DNA from: an uncultured Colwellia sp.
GTDB lineage: Bacteria > Pseudomonadota > Gammaproteobacteria > Enterobacterales > Alteromonadaceae
Length of the DNA: 64,000 bases
Assembly: GCA_913063325.1 (NCBI GenBank)
Contig: CAJXYE010000001.1
Coordinates: forward strand, 1 to 64,000
Direction: 5' to 3'
Part shown: piece by piece, positions 37,751 to 47,048 of the stretch
How the letters are laid out: the number at the start of each line of letters is the position of its first letter
How positions within the stretch are numbered: position 1 is the stretch's first letter
Notes under the pieces: generated by a model
Databases searched by the model: none
Told to the model about the DNA's origin: nothing
The model's input: the letters and a program-made list of their open reading frames with translations, nothing else
Translations under genes and position numbers: made by a program

Positions 37751-38428
37751 ATGAAAAAAGTGTTATTTGGTGTGTTATTTTTATTAAGTCAAGTGAGTTT
37801 TGCTGAAGATGAAGTGAAAAAGTTACCGCCATTAGACCCTGCCTATATGGGGGTTCATGGTATGGCTTTAGTTACTCAGGGCTCTAGTATCTATGCGTCA
37901 CATTTACCGCGTTATAAAAAGCCTCATAATGTTCAACTGCTCTATAAATTAGATAATAATGACTTGGCCGTATTACAGACAGTGCGAGATAGTCAACTTA
38001 TTACCATTAAGCCAAAGCCATTTAATTTGCAACGCTTAATGCGTGGAGATAAAATGATCATACAGGCTGATTTATATGCAGGGCATTTTGAGCGTGGTGG
38101 CATGTTAGTTTATGAGAATATTTCACTATCATTTGATAAGCAAATGTATGTTCGTACTTTTGATGATATTAAGCCTTCAAGTAAAAAACAAGAGTATGAC
38201 GTTGTGACGTTAAGAAAAAACTATAGAATTTATATTCATAGAATTCAGCAGGCACCTAGCTTTGACCATTTATTGGGAGTTGATTTAGAAGCCGGTTGTT
38301 TGGGGCGTTTTAGTACCTCATCGGCAGTACCCAAAGAAACTGAACTTCAATATAAGTTTCTAAATTGTGGCACGATGAAGCCTTTATATTTTGAAACTGA
38401 AGATTTTCAGGCTGGTAAATCTCAATAA
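37751..38428 (+). CDS. exported protein of unknown function
   Basis: From ATG 37751 the product is 225 residues with a signal peptide (MKKVLFGVLFLLSQVSFAED). The mature part is about 205 residues, beta-rich, with no recognised domain. Segments such as YMGVHGMALVTQGSSIYASHLPRY and ADLYAGHFERGGMLVYENISLSF may help in searches. Two Cys near the C-terminus (EAGCLGRF and FLNCGTM) could form a disulfide. The frame extends 13 codons upstream to a TTG, but the ATG sits right at the signal peptide. It is transcribed alone and ends at a strong terminator. Confidence 0.75.
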   Translation: MKKVLFGVLFLLSQVSFAEDEVKKLPPLDPAYMGVHGMALVTQGSSIYASHLPRYKKPHNVQLLYKLDNNDLAVLQTVRDSQLITIKPKPFNLQRLMRGDKMIIQADLYAGHFERGGMLVYENISLSFDKQMYVRTFDDIKPSSKKQEYDVVTLRKNYRIYIHRIQQAPSFDHLLGVDLEAGCLGRFSTSSAVPKETELQYKFLNCGTMKPLYFETEDFQAGKSQ

Positions 38429-38525
38429 ATACTTTGGTCACATGCGTCGAAGTTTTATCATTATTTTTAGCTAAACAGAGTTTTTCTACTAGTCACAGCT
38501 ATTAGCGGATCTTGGCGATAGTATT

Positions 38526-38565
38526 AAAAAGGCCATTAACATGAGAATGTTAATGGCCTTTTTGT
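38526..38565. terminator. bidirectional terminator
   Basis: AAAAAGGCCATTAACAT, a GAGA loop and ATGTTAATGGCCTTTTT. This 17-bp perfect stem with A and T tracts lies between two convergent genes. Confidence 0.93.
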
Positions 38566-38638
38566 TGTCTAAAAGCAGAGTTCTGTGCAACTTATAATTA
38601 ATCTAAGGAGCACGAACGATCTTTAATATTTAGCGCCT

Positions 38639-40978
38639 TTACAGACCATTGTGGTATTGAACATTGGTCGAGTCGGGCACTAAGTCATTAAGTTTGTTTT
38701 GTGCGTCAACTTGCTCAATCGACAATTCGTTAGAGTAACCTACGGATACGCTTTTATCATGGTTAAGTAACTGTTCAAATTGTTTAATTAGCATGGTTTT
38801 ATCCGGTGACTCTTTATCACCTGCACCAATGTTAGTTAAATCAATCATAAAACCATCAAATAACTGTGTTAAATCTTGCATGATTTCGGTATTTAAAAAT
38901 TGATCTTTGTTATAAATACTTGGGTAACCCGCTTTTTGCTTATCAATAGCAAAAGAAACACCTTTAAGGTTAGTAATACTGGTCGATTTGTCGCATGACA
39001 GCATACAGCCATTATCAATACGTGGCTTTTCACAGCCAACACTTTGTTGAAAGAAACACTGTCTGCTGGTCATTAATAAAATAGGATGATAAACGCTGTA
39101 GAGCATTTTGAAATTTTCAGGACGTGCGATAGTTTTCATTTGCTGACGATTTATTTCATTTGAAATAAATGCGCCGCTACAATTGAACGATTCTTTCATC
39201 GCTAATAAAGCATAGGAGTTGGTCGTATTCAAAAACGGTCCGGCAATCCATTCAATGCCCAGTTCAAAAGCTCTATTGGCTATACCAGTGTTATTGGTCA
39301 CGATTAACTTAGGTTTTACTTGTTCTAAAATATTTACTGCTACATCGTAATCTTTACCAATTAAGACTGATGGAAACCAAGGGATAAGTCGTGGGTTTTC
39401 TTTGAAAAAGCTAACGTATTTAGTACAACCGCGCTTATATGCATCAGGCAATTTAAAATAAATATCAGCATCCGTTATATCGCCAAGACTAATGTCGCTT
39501 TCATCACATATTAATAGTGATAATTTGGCAGTATCGGTTTGTTTGGCGTGTCGTACTAATTTAGGTAACTCTACCTCAGCCAATACTTTTTTACCGTCAT
39601 TAAGCAAAGCCGCTATCTTATTTTTAAGCGTAGTAAGCTCTTTAAAAGGTATGGTTACACTTTCAGGCATATCGGCAGTACATAACTCACTTAGGTTAAA
39701 TTCTGCGTTATTAAAGCTTTTAAAGCGCTTCTCTATAGCACTATTATCAATACAGTTCTTTTCACTGGCGATAAGTACACGTTCAGAGTGCATAACATGT
39801 GTTTGCTCTTCTGAAGAGCCCACAGAGAATGCTGGACTGACTGTTTGACCAGCTGCTTCGCTAATTTTGATGGTTACGGTTAACGGTTTGTCTACTTCTC
39901 CCGAAAATACGAGTGAGAGATTTCGCTTATCAATGCTTAGATGTTTTATTTTATCAAATACATCTGCGTGAATTTCTTCTTTTTCGTCATTCAAGCTTTG
40001 TTCAACGTCGTGAATTTGTACCACAGAAATAGCGTTACTTTTATCAATGGCGTGATATTTAGAGTTATCACGTGGGTTTTCAATGAACATTGATTGGTTT
40101 AAATCGCCACGTAAAAAGGCATTAGAAAAATCACGATTGAAAACCTTGTATAAGCGTTCTCCATCTTCAAGTAATTCACCTGTTTCTACAAAGCCATCTA
40201 TTTGTTTACGAAAGCTATCAATAACAGTGTGCACATAACTTGCACCCTTAATTCGACCTTCCACTTTAAATGAGTGCACACCCGCGTCGATGAGAGCCGG
40301 TAAATCAAAAAATGCCGAGTTGTCTTTAATATTTAATGGGAATTTATTGCCTGATTCTGTCGGTTTATATTCTTCACGACACGCTTGGCTACATCGGCCT
40401 CGATTACCAGAGTTACCAACACTGGCTGAGGTGGAATAACATAAGCCAGAAAAAGCGACACACAATGAACCATGCACAAATACTTCGGTAAGCACATTTT
40501 CTTCATGTGATACTTTTGTAATGGCGCTGATTTCTTTTAAGTTTAATTCTCGAGACAAATTAACACGTGAGGCACCGAGTTTTTTCAAGAAAGGAATTTG
40601 ACCAATGTTATGGGTAGTTAATTGTGTTGACGCATGAATATCAAGGGTAGGGAAGTGCTTCTTAAGGATATACAGCATACCCAAATCTTGTACTATGACA
40701 CCATCAAGTGTGGTGTTCGCTAATTTACTCAATAACTTAGCTAGTGTTTTAAATTCACGTTCTAGAATAATGATATTAAGTGTTAAGAATATTTGGCATT
40801 CATATTCGTGAGCGAGTCTAATAATGCCGACGAGTTCATCAAAAGAAATATTAGCAGCACGATTTCTCGCATTAAAAGTATCTAAACCGCAGTACACAGC
40901 ATCTGCGCCAGCAATTATTGCTGCTTTTATCGCGTCGATGTCACCACCAGGGGCTAATAATTCAATTTTAGGACTCAT
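38639..40978 (-). CDS. U32-family protein, RlhA/TrhP-like tRNA or rRNA hydroxylation enzyme
   Basis: The 779-residue product starts with the U32 core ELLAPGGDIDAIKAAIIAGADAVYCGLDTFNAR. The Fe-S cysteines are near residues 173, 180, 196 and 200 (HGSLCVAFSGLC and GNRGRCSQACREEY). A DUF3656-like middle and a second U32-like half follow, with another Cys cluster (CFFQQSVGCEK, GCMLSCDKS). E. coli relatives RlhA (23S rRNA hydroxycytidine) and TrhP (tRNA hydroxyuridine) are shorter. The extra C-terminal Cys cluster is a distinct feature, so no symbol is assigned. Peptidase activity is a historical family label. It is divergent from the GST-like gene. Confidence 0.82.
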   Translation of the reverse strand: MSPKIELLAPGGDIDAIKAAIIAGADAVYCGLDTFNARNRAANISFDELVGIIRLAHEYECQIFLTLNIIILEREFKTLAKLLSKLANTTLDGVIVQDLGMLYILKKHFPTLDIHASTQLTTHNIGQIPFLKKLGASRVNLSRELNLKEISAITKVSHEENVLTEVFVHGSLCVAFSGLCYSTSASVGNSGNRGRCSQACREEYKPTESGNKFPLNIKDNSAFFDLPALIDAGVHSFKVEGRIKGASYVHTVIDSFRKQIDGFVETGELLEDGERLYKVFNRDFSNAFLRGDLNQSMFIENPRDNSKYHAIDKSNAISVVQIHDVEQSLNDEKEEIHADVFDKIKHLSIDKRNLSLVFSGEVDKPLTVTIKISEAAGQTVSPAFSVGSSEEQTHVMHSERVLIASEKNCIDNSAIEKRFKSFNNAEFNLSELCTADMPESVTIPFKELTTLKNKIAALLNDGKKVLAEVELPKLVRHAKQTDTAKLSLLICDESDISLGDITDADIYFKLPDAYKRGCTKYVSFFKENPRLIPWFPSVLIGKDYDVAVNILEQVKPKLIVTNNTGIANRAFELGIEWIAGPFLNTTNSYALLAMKESFNCSGAFISNEINRQQMKTIARPENFKMLYSVYHPILLMTSRQCFFQQSVGCEKPRIDNGCMLSCDKSTSITNLKGVSFAIDKQKAGYPSIYNKDQFLNTEIMQDLTQLFDGFMIDLTNIGAGDKESPDKTMLIKQFEQLLNHDKSVSVGYSNELSIEQVDAQNKLNDLVPDSTNVQYHNGL

Positions 40979-41105
40979 TTATACAACTTTGGCCTGTTAT
41001 CTAGGCAGTAAATTTTAAAGGGGGGATTTTACCGATATATTTAGCTAATGAATACAGTTAAAGTAGTTGGTAAGCAGTTATTGTTAGCTAGACGGTTGAA
41101 TTGGG

Positions 41106-41813
41106 ATGACAATGAATAAGAGTGATGATGAAAAAAATGACGAAAAGACTAACGAAATAAAAGTGTTACCCATTTTATATTCATTAAGAAATTGTCCTTA
41201 TGCTATGCGAGCAAGGTTAGCAATTTTTAAAGCTAATCAGACAGTATTATTAAGAGATTTAGTGTTAAGCAATAAACCAGCAGAAATGATCGCCGTTTCA
41301 CCTAAAGCTACTGTGCCGGTATTGGTGTTAGCAGATGAAACTGTCATCGAAGAAAGTTTAGATATTATGCTGTGGGCTTTACGTGAAACAGATCCCAATG
41401 ATCTTCTGCACGGTCAAAAAGAGAGTGTTTTATCAACGATGCTTTCACTCATTAATTTGTTTGATACTGATTTTAAGACTTGTTTAGAAGAATACAAATG
41501 TGCGAAACGTTATCAAGAAGATAATCTTATTCAGTGTCGCGTTGTTTGCGAGCAGTACATACAATCATTAGAACAGCGTTTAACAGAGCATACTTTTTTA
41601 ATGTCAGATAAAGAAAGTCTAGCTGACATTGCTTTAATTCCTTTTATTCGACAATTTGCGCGAATCGAACGGCAGTGGTATTTGCAATCAGCTTACCCAA
41701 TGGTACGCCAATGGCTAAACCGTTACTTGCAGAGTCCTACTTTTACTAAAGTGATGGCAAAACACCCTCTATGGGTAGATGATCGACAAGATGTTTTATT
41801 TGGCGGGAATTAA
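41106..41813 (+). CDS. glutathione S-transferase-like protein
   Basis: The 235-residue product has a GST N-terminal thioredoxin-like domain starting LPILYSLRNCPYAMRARLAIFKA, with a CPYA active-site-like motif. The cis-Pro is in KATVPVLVL and EESLDIMLWALRE supplies the Glu-Ser contact for glutathione. A helical C-terminal domain runs from about 110 to 230. The substrate is unknown. The first 20 residues are charged and not part of the fold, so a later start is possible. Its stop overlaps the convergent NUDIX gene by four bases. Confidence 0.88.
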   Translation: MTMNKSDDEKNDEKTNEIKVLPILYSLRNCPYAMRARLAIFKANQTVLLRDLVLSNKPAEMIAVSPKATVPVLVLADETVIEESLDIMLWALRETDPNDLLHGQKESVLSTMLSLINLFDTDFKTCLEEYKCAKRYQEDNLIQCRVVCEQYIQSLEQRLTEHTFLMSDKESLADIALIPFIRQFARIERQWYLQSAYPMVRQWLNRYLQSPTFTKVMAKHPLWVDDRQDVLFGGN

Positions 41814-42349
41814 CGTAATACCTGCTCAGACTCATTTAATAATTCACTGACAATGAGTTTTAGCAAAAAGGTCTCTCGTTCTATCGATAGGCCTTTTTTA
41901 TCACTTTTAGCGATAGTTTCTTCGTTGTGAGCAATGGCTTGATGGATATTCATCCATACTGGGTGCATACCGTTACTTAATTCATGGGCTTCTAGTTCAG
42001 GATCGAGTAATTCATCATCAATTGTGCAGGTATAACAATAAGACTGCATATGCATAATATCAAAGCCAGCTTTATGCCATGGCCTGAACTCTTCATAGAG
42101 TCCAAACGGCTTAATATCTTTAACATTATGCGCTCCGGTTTCTTCTTTTAACTCACGGATTAAGCCATTGATTATGCTCTCACCTTCATCTACACCACCA
42201 CCAGGTAAGCTATAGTCGTGATAGCGCTTGGTATAAAGTAATAAGATGTTTTCACCATTTAACACTATCGCTCTAGTCGCTTTACGGGTAAAACTTTTGG
42301 CGGATAGTTCGTTGATATCAGTGTGAGTTGTCGATTTGAGTAGGCGCAT
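41810..42349 (-). CDS. NUDIX hydrolase
   Basis: The 179-residue product carries a complete Nudix box (G-X5-E-X7-REUXEEXGU) within GGGVDEGESIINGLIREL followed by KEETGAHN. It begins with a typical ARAIVLNGENILLLYTKRYHDYSLPGGG strand pattern. Nudix enzymes hydrolyse nucleoside diphosphates linked to another group; the specific substrate cannot be told. It converges on the GST-like gene, overlapping by four bases. Confidence 0.9.
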   Translation of the reverse strand: MRLLKSTTHTDINELSAKSFTRKATRAIVLNGENILLLYTKRYHDYSLPGGGVDEGESIINGLIRELKEETGAHNVKDIKPFGLYEEFRPWHKAGFDIMHMQSYCYTCTIDDELLDPELEAHELSNGMHPVWMNIHQAIAHNEETIAKSDKKGLSIERETFLLKLIVSELLNESEQVLR

Positions 42350-42444
42350 AGTAGGGTACTGATTAATAATTTATTGTGCTTGAGATGGGGACATGTTCGC
42401 AGTAAATCAAGTCAATGTGACTCGCCTGTACATTGAATATACTA

Positions 42445-42708
42445 GGGGCTGTTGATCTTTCAGGGTTAAAATTTATTCAATTTAAAACGGATTTAATCGC
42501 GACGAGAGCTTTGTATCATAGTCATTCTATTAAAAAAGCGAACAACAATGAGTAAATTTGTTTTAAATGAAGCCTAAAGGGCAGCACTTGTTTGAAATTT
42601 AGTCTACGTTATCGTTTATTCGAGTAGCCAGCTACACGTCACAAACTCTGCCTTGTCTAAATACCAAACAAGTTGCTGTAAAAGTAATCTCGAAAGATCA
42701 ACAGACCC
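42445..42708. mobile_element. MITE, 264 bp, with 17-bp inverted ends and a TA duplication
   Basis: The left end GGGGCTGTTGATCTTTC (42445-42461) and right end GAAAGATCAACAGACCC (42692-42708) differ at one position when inverted. TA flanks each side (42443-42444 and 42709-42710), suggesting target duplication as made by IS630- or some IS5-type transposases. No transposase frame is present inside. It fills most of the gap between the NUDIX gene and the XRE terminator. Confidence 0.8.
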
Positions 42709-42735
42709 TAATTAATACCTAATAGAATAAAGCCT

Positions 42736-42776
42736 AAATAGGTATCTTATTAATATGATTAATCAGATACCTATTT
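42736..42776 (-). terminator. terminator after the XRE gene
   Basis: AAATAGGTATCT and AGATACCTATTT form the outer 12-bp stem, with an inner ATTAAT/ATTAAT stem. On the minus strand it follows the XRE stop by about 14 bp. Confidence 0.75.
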
Positions 42777-42789
42777 AACATAGTGGGTA

Positions 42790-42999
42790 TTAGACAATTT
42801 CAGTCTCAACTTCATCTTGAAAGATATCTTCAATAGATAACTTAAATAATCGTGCTGCTTTAAATGCTAATGGCAAACTTGGATCAAATTTACCTTTTTC
42901 AATAGCATTAATAGTTTGTCTTGATACTTCTAGCGCACTGGCTAGTTGAGCCTGTGTCCAGTCACGCTCTGCACGTAAGACCTTTAAGCGATTTTTCAT
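42790..42999 (-). CDS. small XRE-family transcriptional regulator
   Basis: The 69-residue product is nearly all helix-turn-helix (MKNRLKVLRAERDWTQAQLASALEVSRQTINAIEKGKFDPSLPLAFKAA). It is of the compact type paired with small membrane proteins. A GGAAG ribosome binding site precedes the ATG. It overlaps the preceding membrane-protein gene by four bases, and paired operators before that gene suggest autorepression. Confidence 0.93.
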   Translation of the reverse strand: MKNRLKVLRAERDWTQAQLASALEVSRQTINAIEKGKFDPSLPLAFKAARLFKLSIEDIFQDEVETEIV

Positions 43000-43418
43000 T
43001 GGTACTTCCTATGACCTGATACTACAGCCAATCCATAGGTTATTACCATTATGAAAACGATATGAGGTATTTCTGGTTTATAAGTAATTAGCTGTATATT
43101 TTCTAACATTGTATAATTTAAGCCAACCACTAAACCAACACCTAGTGCTAATGCCATTGCTTCAAGCAATATTGTCCGTTGCATTTCATCTAGACCACGT
43201 AAATAATCTCTATTGGCAATCAACATTTTAAATCCGACAGCAAGGTTTACTAATACCGCGGTAATAGTTAACGCTGTGTTGAAGTCCCAAATAAATTTTG
43301 GCGCAAAAGTGGCTATAGCCATGGTAATAACCCAAGCAATAGTCCAGTTTCGTAATTTCACCGTATTAGTATTATTTTTTGTTTGATAGTTGTTTTTCTC
43401 ACATTCTTGTTTAGACAT
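42996..43418 (-). CDS. small membrane protein paired with an XRE regulator
   Basis: The 140-residue product has four likely membrane helices (about 23-42, 48-67, 84-104 and 112-133) and a charged N-terminus. It resembles DUF2178-like membrane proteins found next to XRE regulators, but the family is not certain. Its function is unknown. It starts behind a GAGAGTTTACTT site, and the promoter and two operator-like palindromes lie at 43441-43500. Confidence 0.8.
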   Translation of the reverse strand: MSKQECEKNNYQTKNNTNTVKLRNWTIAWVITMAIATFAPKFIWDFNTALTITAVLVNLAVGFKMLIANRDYLRGLDEMQRTILLEAMALALGVGLVVGLNYTMLENIQLITYKPEIPHIVFIMVITYGLAVVSGHRKYQ

Positions 43419-43440
43419 AAGTAAACTCTCTTTGATTAAA

Positions 43441-43500
43441 TGTAAAGTTAATTTGACTTTAGTTTAGGCTTTTATCAATACAAGTCAAGCTTACTTTACA
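43441..43500 (-). promoter_or_regulatory. promoter with two operator copies for the XRE operon
   Basis: The two 18-bp arms TGTAAAGTTAATTTGACT (43441-43458) and AGTCAAGCTTACTTTACA (43483-43500) are inverted copies. Each holds an AAGT.AA..TT.ACTT half-palindrome. On the minus strand a TTGACT -35 box (43483-43488) is 16 bp from a TAAACT -10 box (43461-43466). The operators therefore overlap both promoter boxes, as expected for a self-repressing regulator. Confidence 0.65.
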
Positions 43501-43615
43501 AAAAGATTGGTTTGTTAGTCTTTTAGTATGGGCTGGAAAAAGAAAAATAACGCACTATAATTTTTAGTTGAACCTTCTATTTGTTCTTCAATGTTATATA
43601 AAAGGATTTAATAAG

Positions 43616-43993
43616 ATGAAAATATTAGTGGTCGATGACATGTCTTCAATGCGCAATGTGATGGTACATATGCTTATTAATTTAGGTTATAACCAAACGG
43701 ATGAGGCTAGTTCTGGCTTGCAAGCATTGAAGATGTTACGCCTTGATAATTATGAGCTGTTAATTACAGATTTGCACATGCCAAATTTAGATGGTGAGCA
43801 ACTATTAAGAAAAGTTCGAGGTGATAAAAAACTTCATAATCTACCTGTTCTTATGGTATCAAGTGAAGACGATAAAGTTAAAATAATGCAGCTGATTGAA
43901 GGGGATGTGACAGGTTTTATGGTAAAACCTTTTAATTTAAATACATTGAAGAAACAGATTAATTGGATACGCAATAATATTAATGTCGCTTAA
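43616..43993 (+). CDS. single-domain CheY-like response regulator
   Basis: From ATG 43616 the product is 125 residues with a complete receiver (MKILVVDDMSSMRNVMVHML, Asp in LLITDLHMPNLDG, MVSSEDD and FMVKPF). No output domain is present. The frame runs 16 codons upstream to a TTG, but AAAGGATTTAATAAG is a good site for the ATG. It is convergent with the che operon and may take phosphate from CheA or from another kinase. Confidence 0.93.
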   Translation: MKILVVDDMSSMRNVMVHMLINLGYNQTDEASSGLQALKMLRLDNYELLITDLHMPNLDGEQLLRKVRGDKKLHNLPVLMVSSEDDKVKIMQLIEGDVTGFMVKPFNLNTLKKQINWIRNNINVA

Positions 43994-44123
43994 TATTATT
44001 ATTCATTATTTTGAACAATGTCTAAAGTCCTATGTCTTGAAGATAAGCATGTTTAAATAAGTCCCGGGTAAAATTAATGTGATAGCTAGCTCACTGATCT
44101 TTACTGCGCTTTATGATTAGCTA

Positions 44124-45362
44124 TTAATTATCACTTTCCTGAGATTGTTTCTCATGTAAGTCGTGCCGTATTTTAGCCAAGTCAACTTGCAACCAATGAA
44201 CAAGTTTTTTAGCATCCATAGGTTTGGCAAAATAATAGCCTTGTACTAAATCGACATTTAGCTTAAGAAGTAACTTAAAATCATCAAAATTTTCTACCCC
44301 TTCAGCTACCGTTGTTAAGCCTAAGTCTTTAGCAAGGTTTACTGTGCTTCTTAGGATCGCCAATTGTTGGGGTCTAGTCGCTACATTATCAACAAGAATA
44401 CGATCAAGCTTTAATTCGGTGGCAGGTACTCTAGATAACTGTTGAGCGTTAGCAAAACCAGTTCCATAATCATCAATAGCAAGTTTAAACCCTTTTAACC
44501 TTAACTTTGCTAAAGTCTCAATTGCGGTTGATATCTCCCCGCATATCGCGTTCTCAGTTACTTCTAAGACAATTTCTTTTGGTTCAATCTTGTGACGTTC
44601 TACTTGAGTTGATATGTTATTAGCAAGGTTGTCATCAGCTAAAGATAATGGGGATAAATTAAAAGCGAGATGAAAGTTTATGCCATGGTCTCGCCATTGG
44701 ACTTTTTGTTTGAGCGCTATATCAAATAAATAATGTGTTAATTCAGAGATTACCCCAAACTCTTCAGCTGCGGTAATAAACTCGACAGGAGAAACAAAAC
44801 CGAGTGTTGGGTGATCCCAGCGAGCTAAAGCTTCAACCCCTTTGAGTAATAAGCCTTTGCAGGTCAGTTTCGGTTGATAAAATAAGGTGATTTGTTTTTC
44901 TTTAATGCCTTTAATTAAATCATCGGCTTCTAAACGGTTGTATATTTTATGGCTTTCATTGGTGTTTTTATGGGTTGTGAGTCTATTCAAGCTATTTTCT
45001 AGATCACTAATTTGCATAGGTTTTTTAAATGTTCCCAAGACAGTCAAGCCATCTGATTCAGCCATAGTGCCGATACTTGAGATGAGAGAAGGGTCTTTTG
45101 AGCTTAGAATGATTACAGAATTTGCTAATTTATTTTTAGCAATCTTACGTGATAACTCAACACCATCCATTATAGGCATTTCTAAATCAATGAATACTAG
45201 GTCAAATTTATCTTCGAGTAATTTATCAATGGCATCTACGCCATTAATAGCGCCGATTACGTTACCGACCCCCTGCTCTAAACACATATTCATTACATGG
45301 TTTCGTTGCACGTTACTATCATCAACAACTAATACATTTAATTTATTCATAGAATTACTCAT
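44124..45362 (-). CDS. response regulator with REC-EAL domains (c-di-GMP phosphodiesterase)
   Basis: The 412-residue product has a receiver (LNVLVVDDSNVQRNHVMNMC; Asp in LVFIDLEMPIMDGVE; TFKKPM). An EAL domain follows with the intact catalytic motifs GVEALARWDHP, LEVTENAI, AIDDYGTGFANAQQL and AEGVENFDDF. It should break down c-di-GMP in a phosphorylation-dependent way. It is the last gene of the chemosensory operon, 35 bp after cheB, so it is a candidate output of this pathway rather than, or beside, flagellar steering. Confidence 0.94.
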   Translation of the reverse strand: MSNSMNKLNVLVVDDSNVQRNHVMNMCLEQGVGNVIGAINGVDAIDKLLEDKFDLVFIDLEMPIMDGVELSRKIAKNKLANSVIILSSKDPSLISSIGTMAESDGLTVLGTFKKPMQISDLENSLNRLTTHKNTNESHKIYNRLEADDLIKGIKEKQITLFYQPKLTCKGLLLKGVEALARWDHPTLGFVSPVEFITAAEEFGVISELTHYLFDIALKQKVQWRDHGINFHLAFNLSPLSLADDNLANNISTQVERHKIEPKEIVLEVTENAICGEISTAIETLAKLRLKGFKLAIDDYGTGFANAQQLSRVPATELKLDRILVDNVATRPQQLAILRSTVNLAKDLGLTTVAEGVENFDDFKLLLKLNVDLVQGYYFAKPMDAKKLVHWLQVDLAKIRHDLHEKQSQESDN

Positions 45363-45397
45363 AAGTTTAATTTTGCTATCAAGCTTGATTCTTATTT

Positions 45398-46504
45398 TTA
45401 ATGCTTAATTAGCCCTGCTATCTCACTTAAATCAACAATTTTTTGCGCCGCACCGAGTTTTATCGCTTCCTTTGGCATACCAAATACTACGCTAGAACTT
45501 TCATTTTGAGCCATAGTCATGCAGCCAACCTCTTTCATACTCAGTAAACCTTGTGCTCCATCACTTCCCATTCCTGTCAAAATAATCCCTGTAGCATTTT
45601 TTTGGGCACTTTTGGCTAAGGATTTAAACAATACATCAACAGAAGGGCAATGCCTATTAACAGCAGGACCTTCAGATACAATAGCTATATATTGTGCTCC
45701 AGAGCGTTTTACTTGTAAGTGTTTTCCACCAGGAGCAATAAGTGCTCTACCAGGGATAATTCTATCGCCAGAACAGGCCTCTAAAACTTCTAACTCACAT
45801 AATGAGTTTAGTCTATCAGCAAACGCTTTGGTAAATTTTTCCGGCATATGTTGAACTATCACTATTCCAGGACAAGTTGGTGGAAGTGCAGTAAGTACTT
45901 TTTCTAGTGCTATAGTACCGCCAGTAGAAGAGCCTATCGCGATGACTCTATCTGTGGTGTAGCTCATAGAAACTAAATCAATATCATCACTTTCACTACT
46001 TTTACTTAAAACAGACTCAATAATCGATTTAGTATAATCATTTTTATCTTCAGGTGAAGAAACTGACGTTTTAGTAATGACCTTTTTTGTTATTGGTTTC
46101 TGTAACCTTGCCTTTGCAGCAGCGCGGACAACTGTTTTGATATTACTTGCTGCTTCTTCTAGAAAGTTTTTTAAGCCCATTTGAGGTTTGGTAATAATAT
46201 CAACAGCTCCTGCAGCTAGTGCATTAAGAGACAGTTCAGCACCTTTCTCAGCAAGGGAAGAGCAAATAACTACCGGGGTTGGTCGTTCAGCCATTATTTT
46301 TTTTAAAAAGGAGATACCATCCATACGTGGCATTTCAATATCAAGCACGATAACCTCAGGCCATTGTTTTTGCATTTTACTATAGGCAAATATGGGATCA
46401 TTGGCTACAGCATAAACTTCAATATCTGTTGAGTCGTTTAATATCTGTGATATAACTTGCCTTACCACAGCCGAGTCATCAACTATCATTACTTTAATAG
46501 TCAC
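45398..46504 (-). CDS. cheB: chemotaxis response regulator/methylesterase CheB
   Basis: The 368-residue product has a receiver ([16 protein letters not shown]; Asp in [18 protein letters not shown]). A linker leads to the methylesterase domain with Ser in [12 protein letters not shown], His in [15 protein letters not shown] and Asp in [14 protein letters not shown]. CheB removes methyl groups from, and deamidates, chemoreceptors. The start is GTG behind a TAAGGAGCTTTGA site. It lies 10 bp after cheD. Confidence 0.96.
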   Translation of the reverse strand: MTIKVMIVDDSAVVRQVISQILNDSTDIEVYAVANDPIFAYSKMQKQWPEVIVLDIEMPRMDGISFLKKIMAERPTPVVICSSLAEKGAELSLNALAAGAVDIITKPQMGLKNFLEEAASNIKTVVRAAAKARLQKPITKKVITKTSVSSPEDKNDYTKSIIESVLSKSSESDDIDLVSMSYTTDRVIAIGSSTGGTIALEKVLTALPPTCPGIVIVQHMPEKFTKAFADRLNSLCELEVLEACSGDRIIPGRALIAPGGKHLQVKRSGAQYIAIVSEGPAVNRHCPSVDVLFKSLAKSAQKNATGIILTGMGSDGAQGLLSMKEVGCMTMAQNESSSVVFGMPKEAIKLGAAQKIVDLSEIAGLIKH

Positions 46505-46514
46505 TCAAAGCTCC

Positions 46515-47006
46515 TTAAGTCTGTTCATATTTGATTAGTCGAACACTACCTGTATTTAAATCTAATGTTACGCTGCGTCCGTTATTACCCAAAATATCTT
46601 GTTTATTAAACACCAACTTATTTTTATTCGCCCAATCATGAGCGAATTTAACATTTACTTCGCCAATAGAGGGGGTCGTTAAACTTGGGTACATGTTACT
46701 GCCACCGTATAAGGCTAACTCATACTCATCTAATGGGTGGAGTAGCGCCATTTTCATTAATAAATAATCGAGTGCTTCTTCACCGTAACGATATTTTTGT
46801 ATTACGTGCGTAGCTCTTGAGTTCTTTGCTTCATGCGCCAATAAATAATGGCACATGCCGGCGACTTTACTCTTTGAATGCCAAATTGTTACTGCAACAC
46901 AAGAGCCCAAAATTGTTTTTAATTCTTTTGTTGTATCATTACCCTGCGATGGTGAAAAATACACTTCACCAGGTTGCAAGTTAATATGTGCTTCACCTAA
47001 GGGCAT
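46515..47006 (-). CDS. cheD: chemoreceptor glutamine deamidase CheD
   Basis: The 163-residue product has the family pattern TILGSCVAVTIWHSKSKVAGMCHYLLA, with the catalytic Cys in GSCVAV and the nearby His in MCHYLLA. It also has ALYGGSNMYP. CheD deamidates receptor glutamines and can modulate receptor signalling. A GGAGAGCTGTCA site lies before the ATG. It sits between cheR and cheB in the operon. Confidence 0.95.
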   Translation of the reverse strand: MPLGEAHINLQPGEVYFSPSQGNDTTKELKTILGSCVAVTIWHSKSKVAGMCHYLLAHEAKNSRATHVIQKYRYGEEALDYLLMKMALLHPLDEYELALYGGSNMYPSLTTPSIGEVNVKFAHDWANKNKLVFNKQDILGNNGRSVTLDLNTGSVRLIKYEQT

Positions 47007-47048
47007 TGACAGCTCTCCAATAAATTACTGTACTTTTATTGGTTTTCC

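Noticed and set aside
44887-45408. 173-codon plus-strand frame opposite the REC-EAL gene
   Set aside because: It lies entirely antisense to a gene with clear domains. The length follows from codon bias on the other strand.
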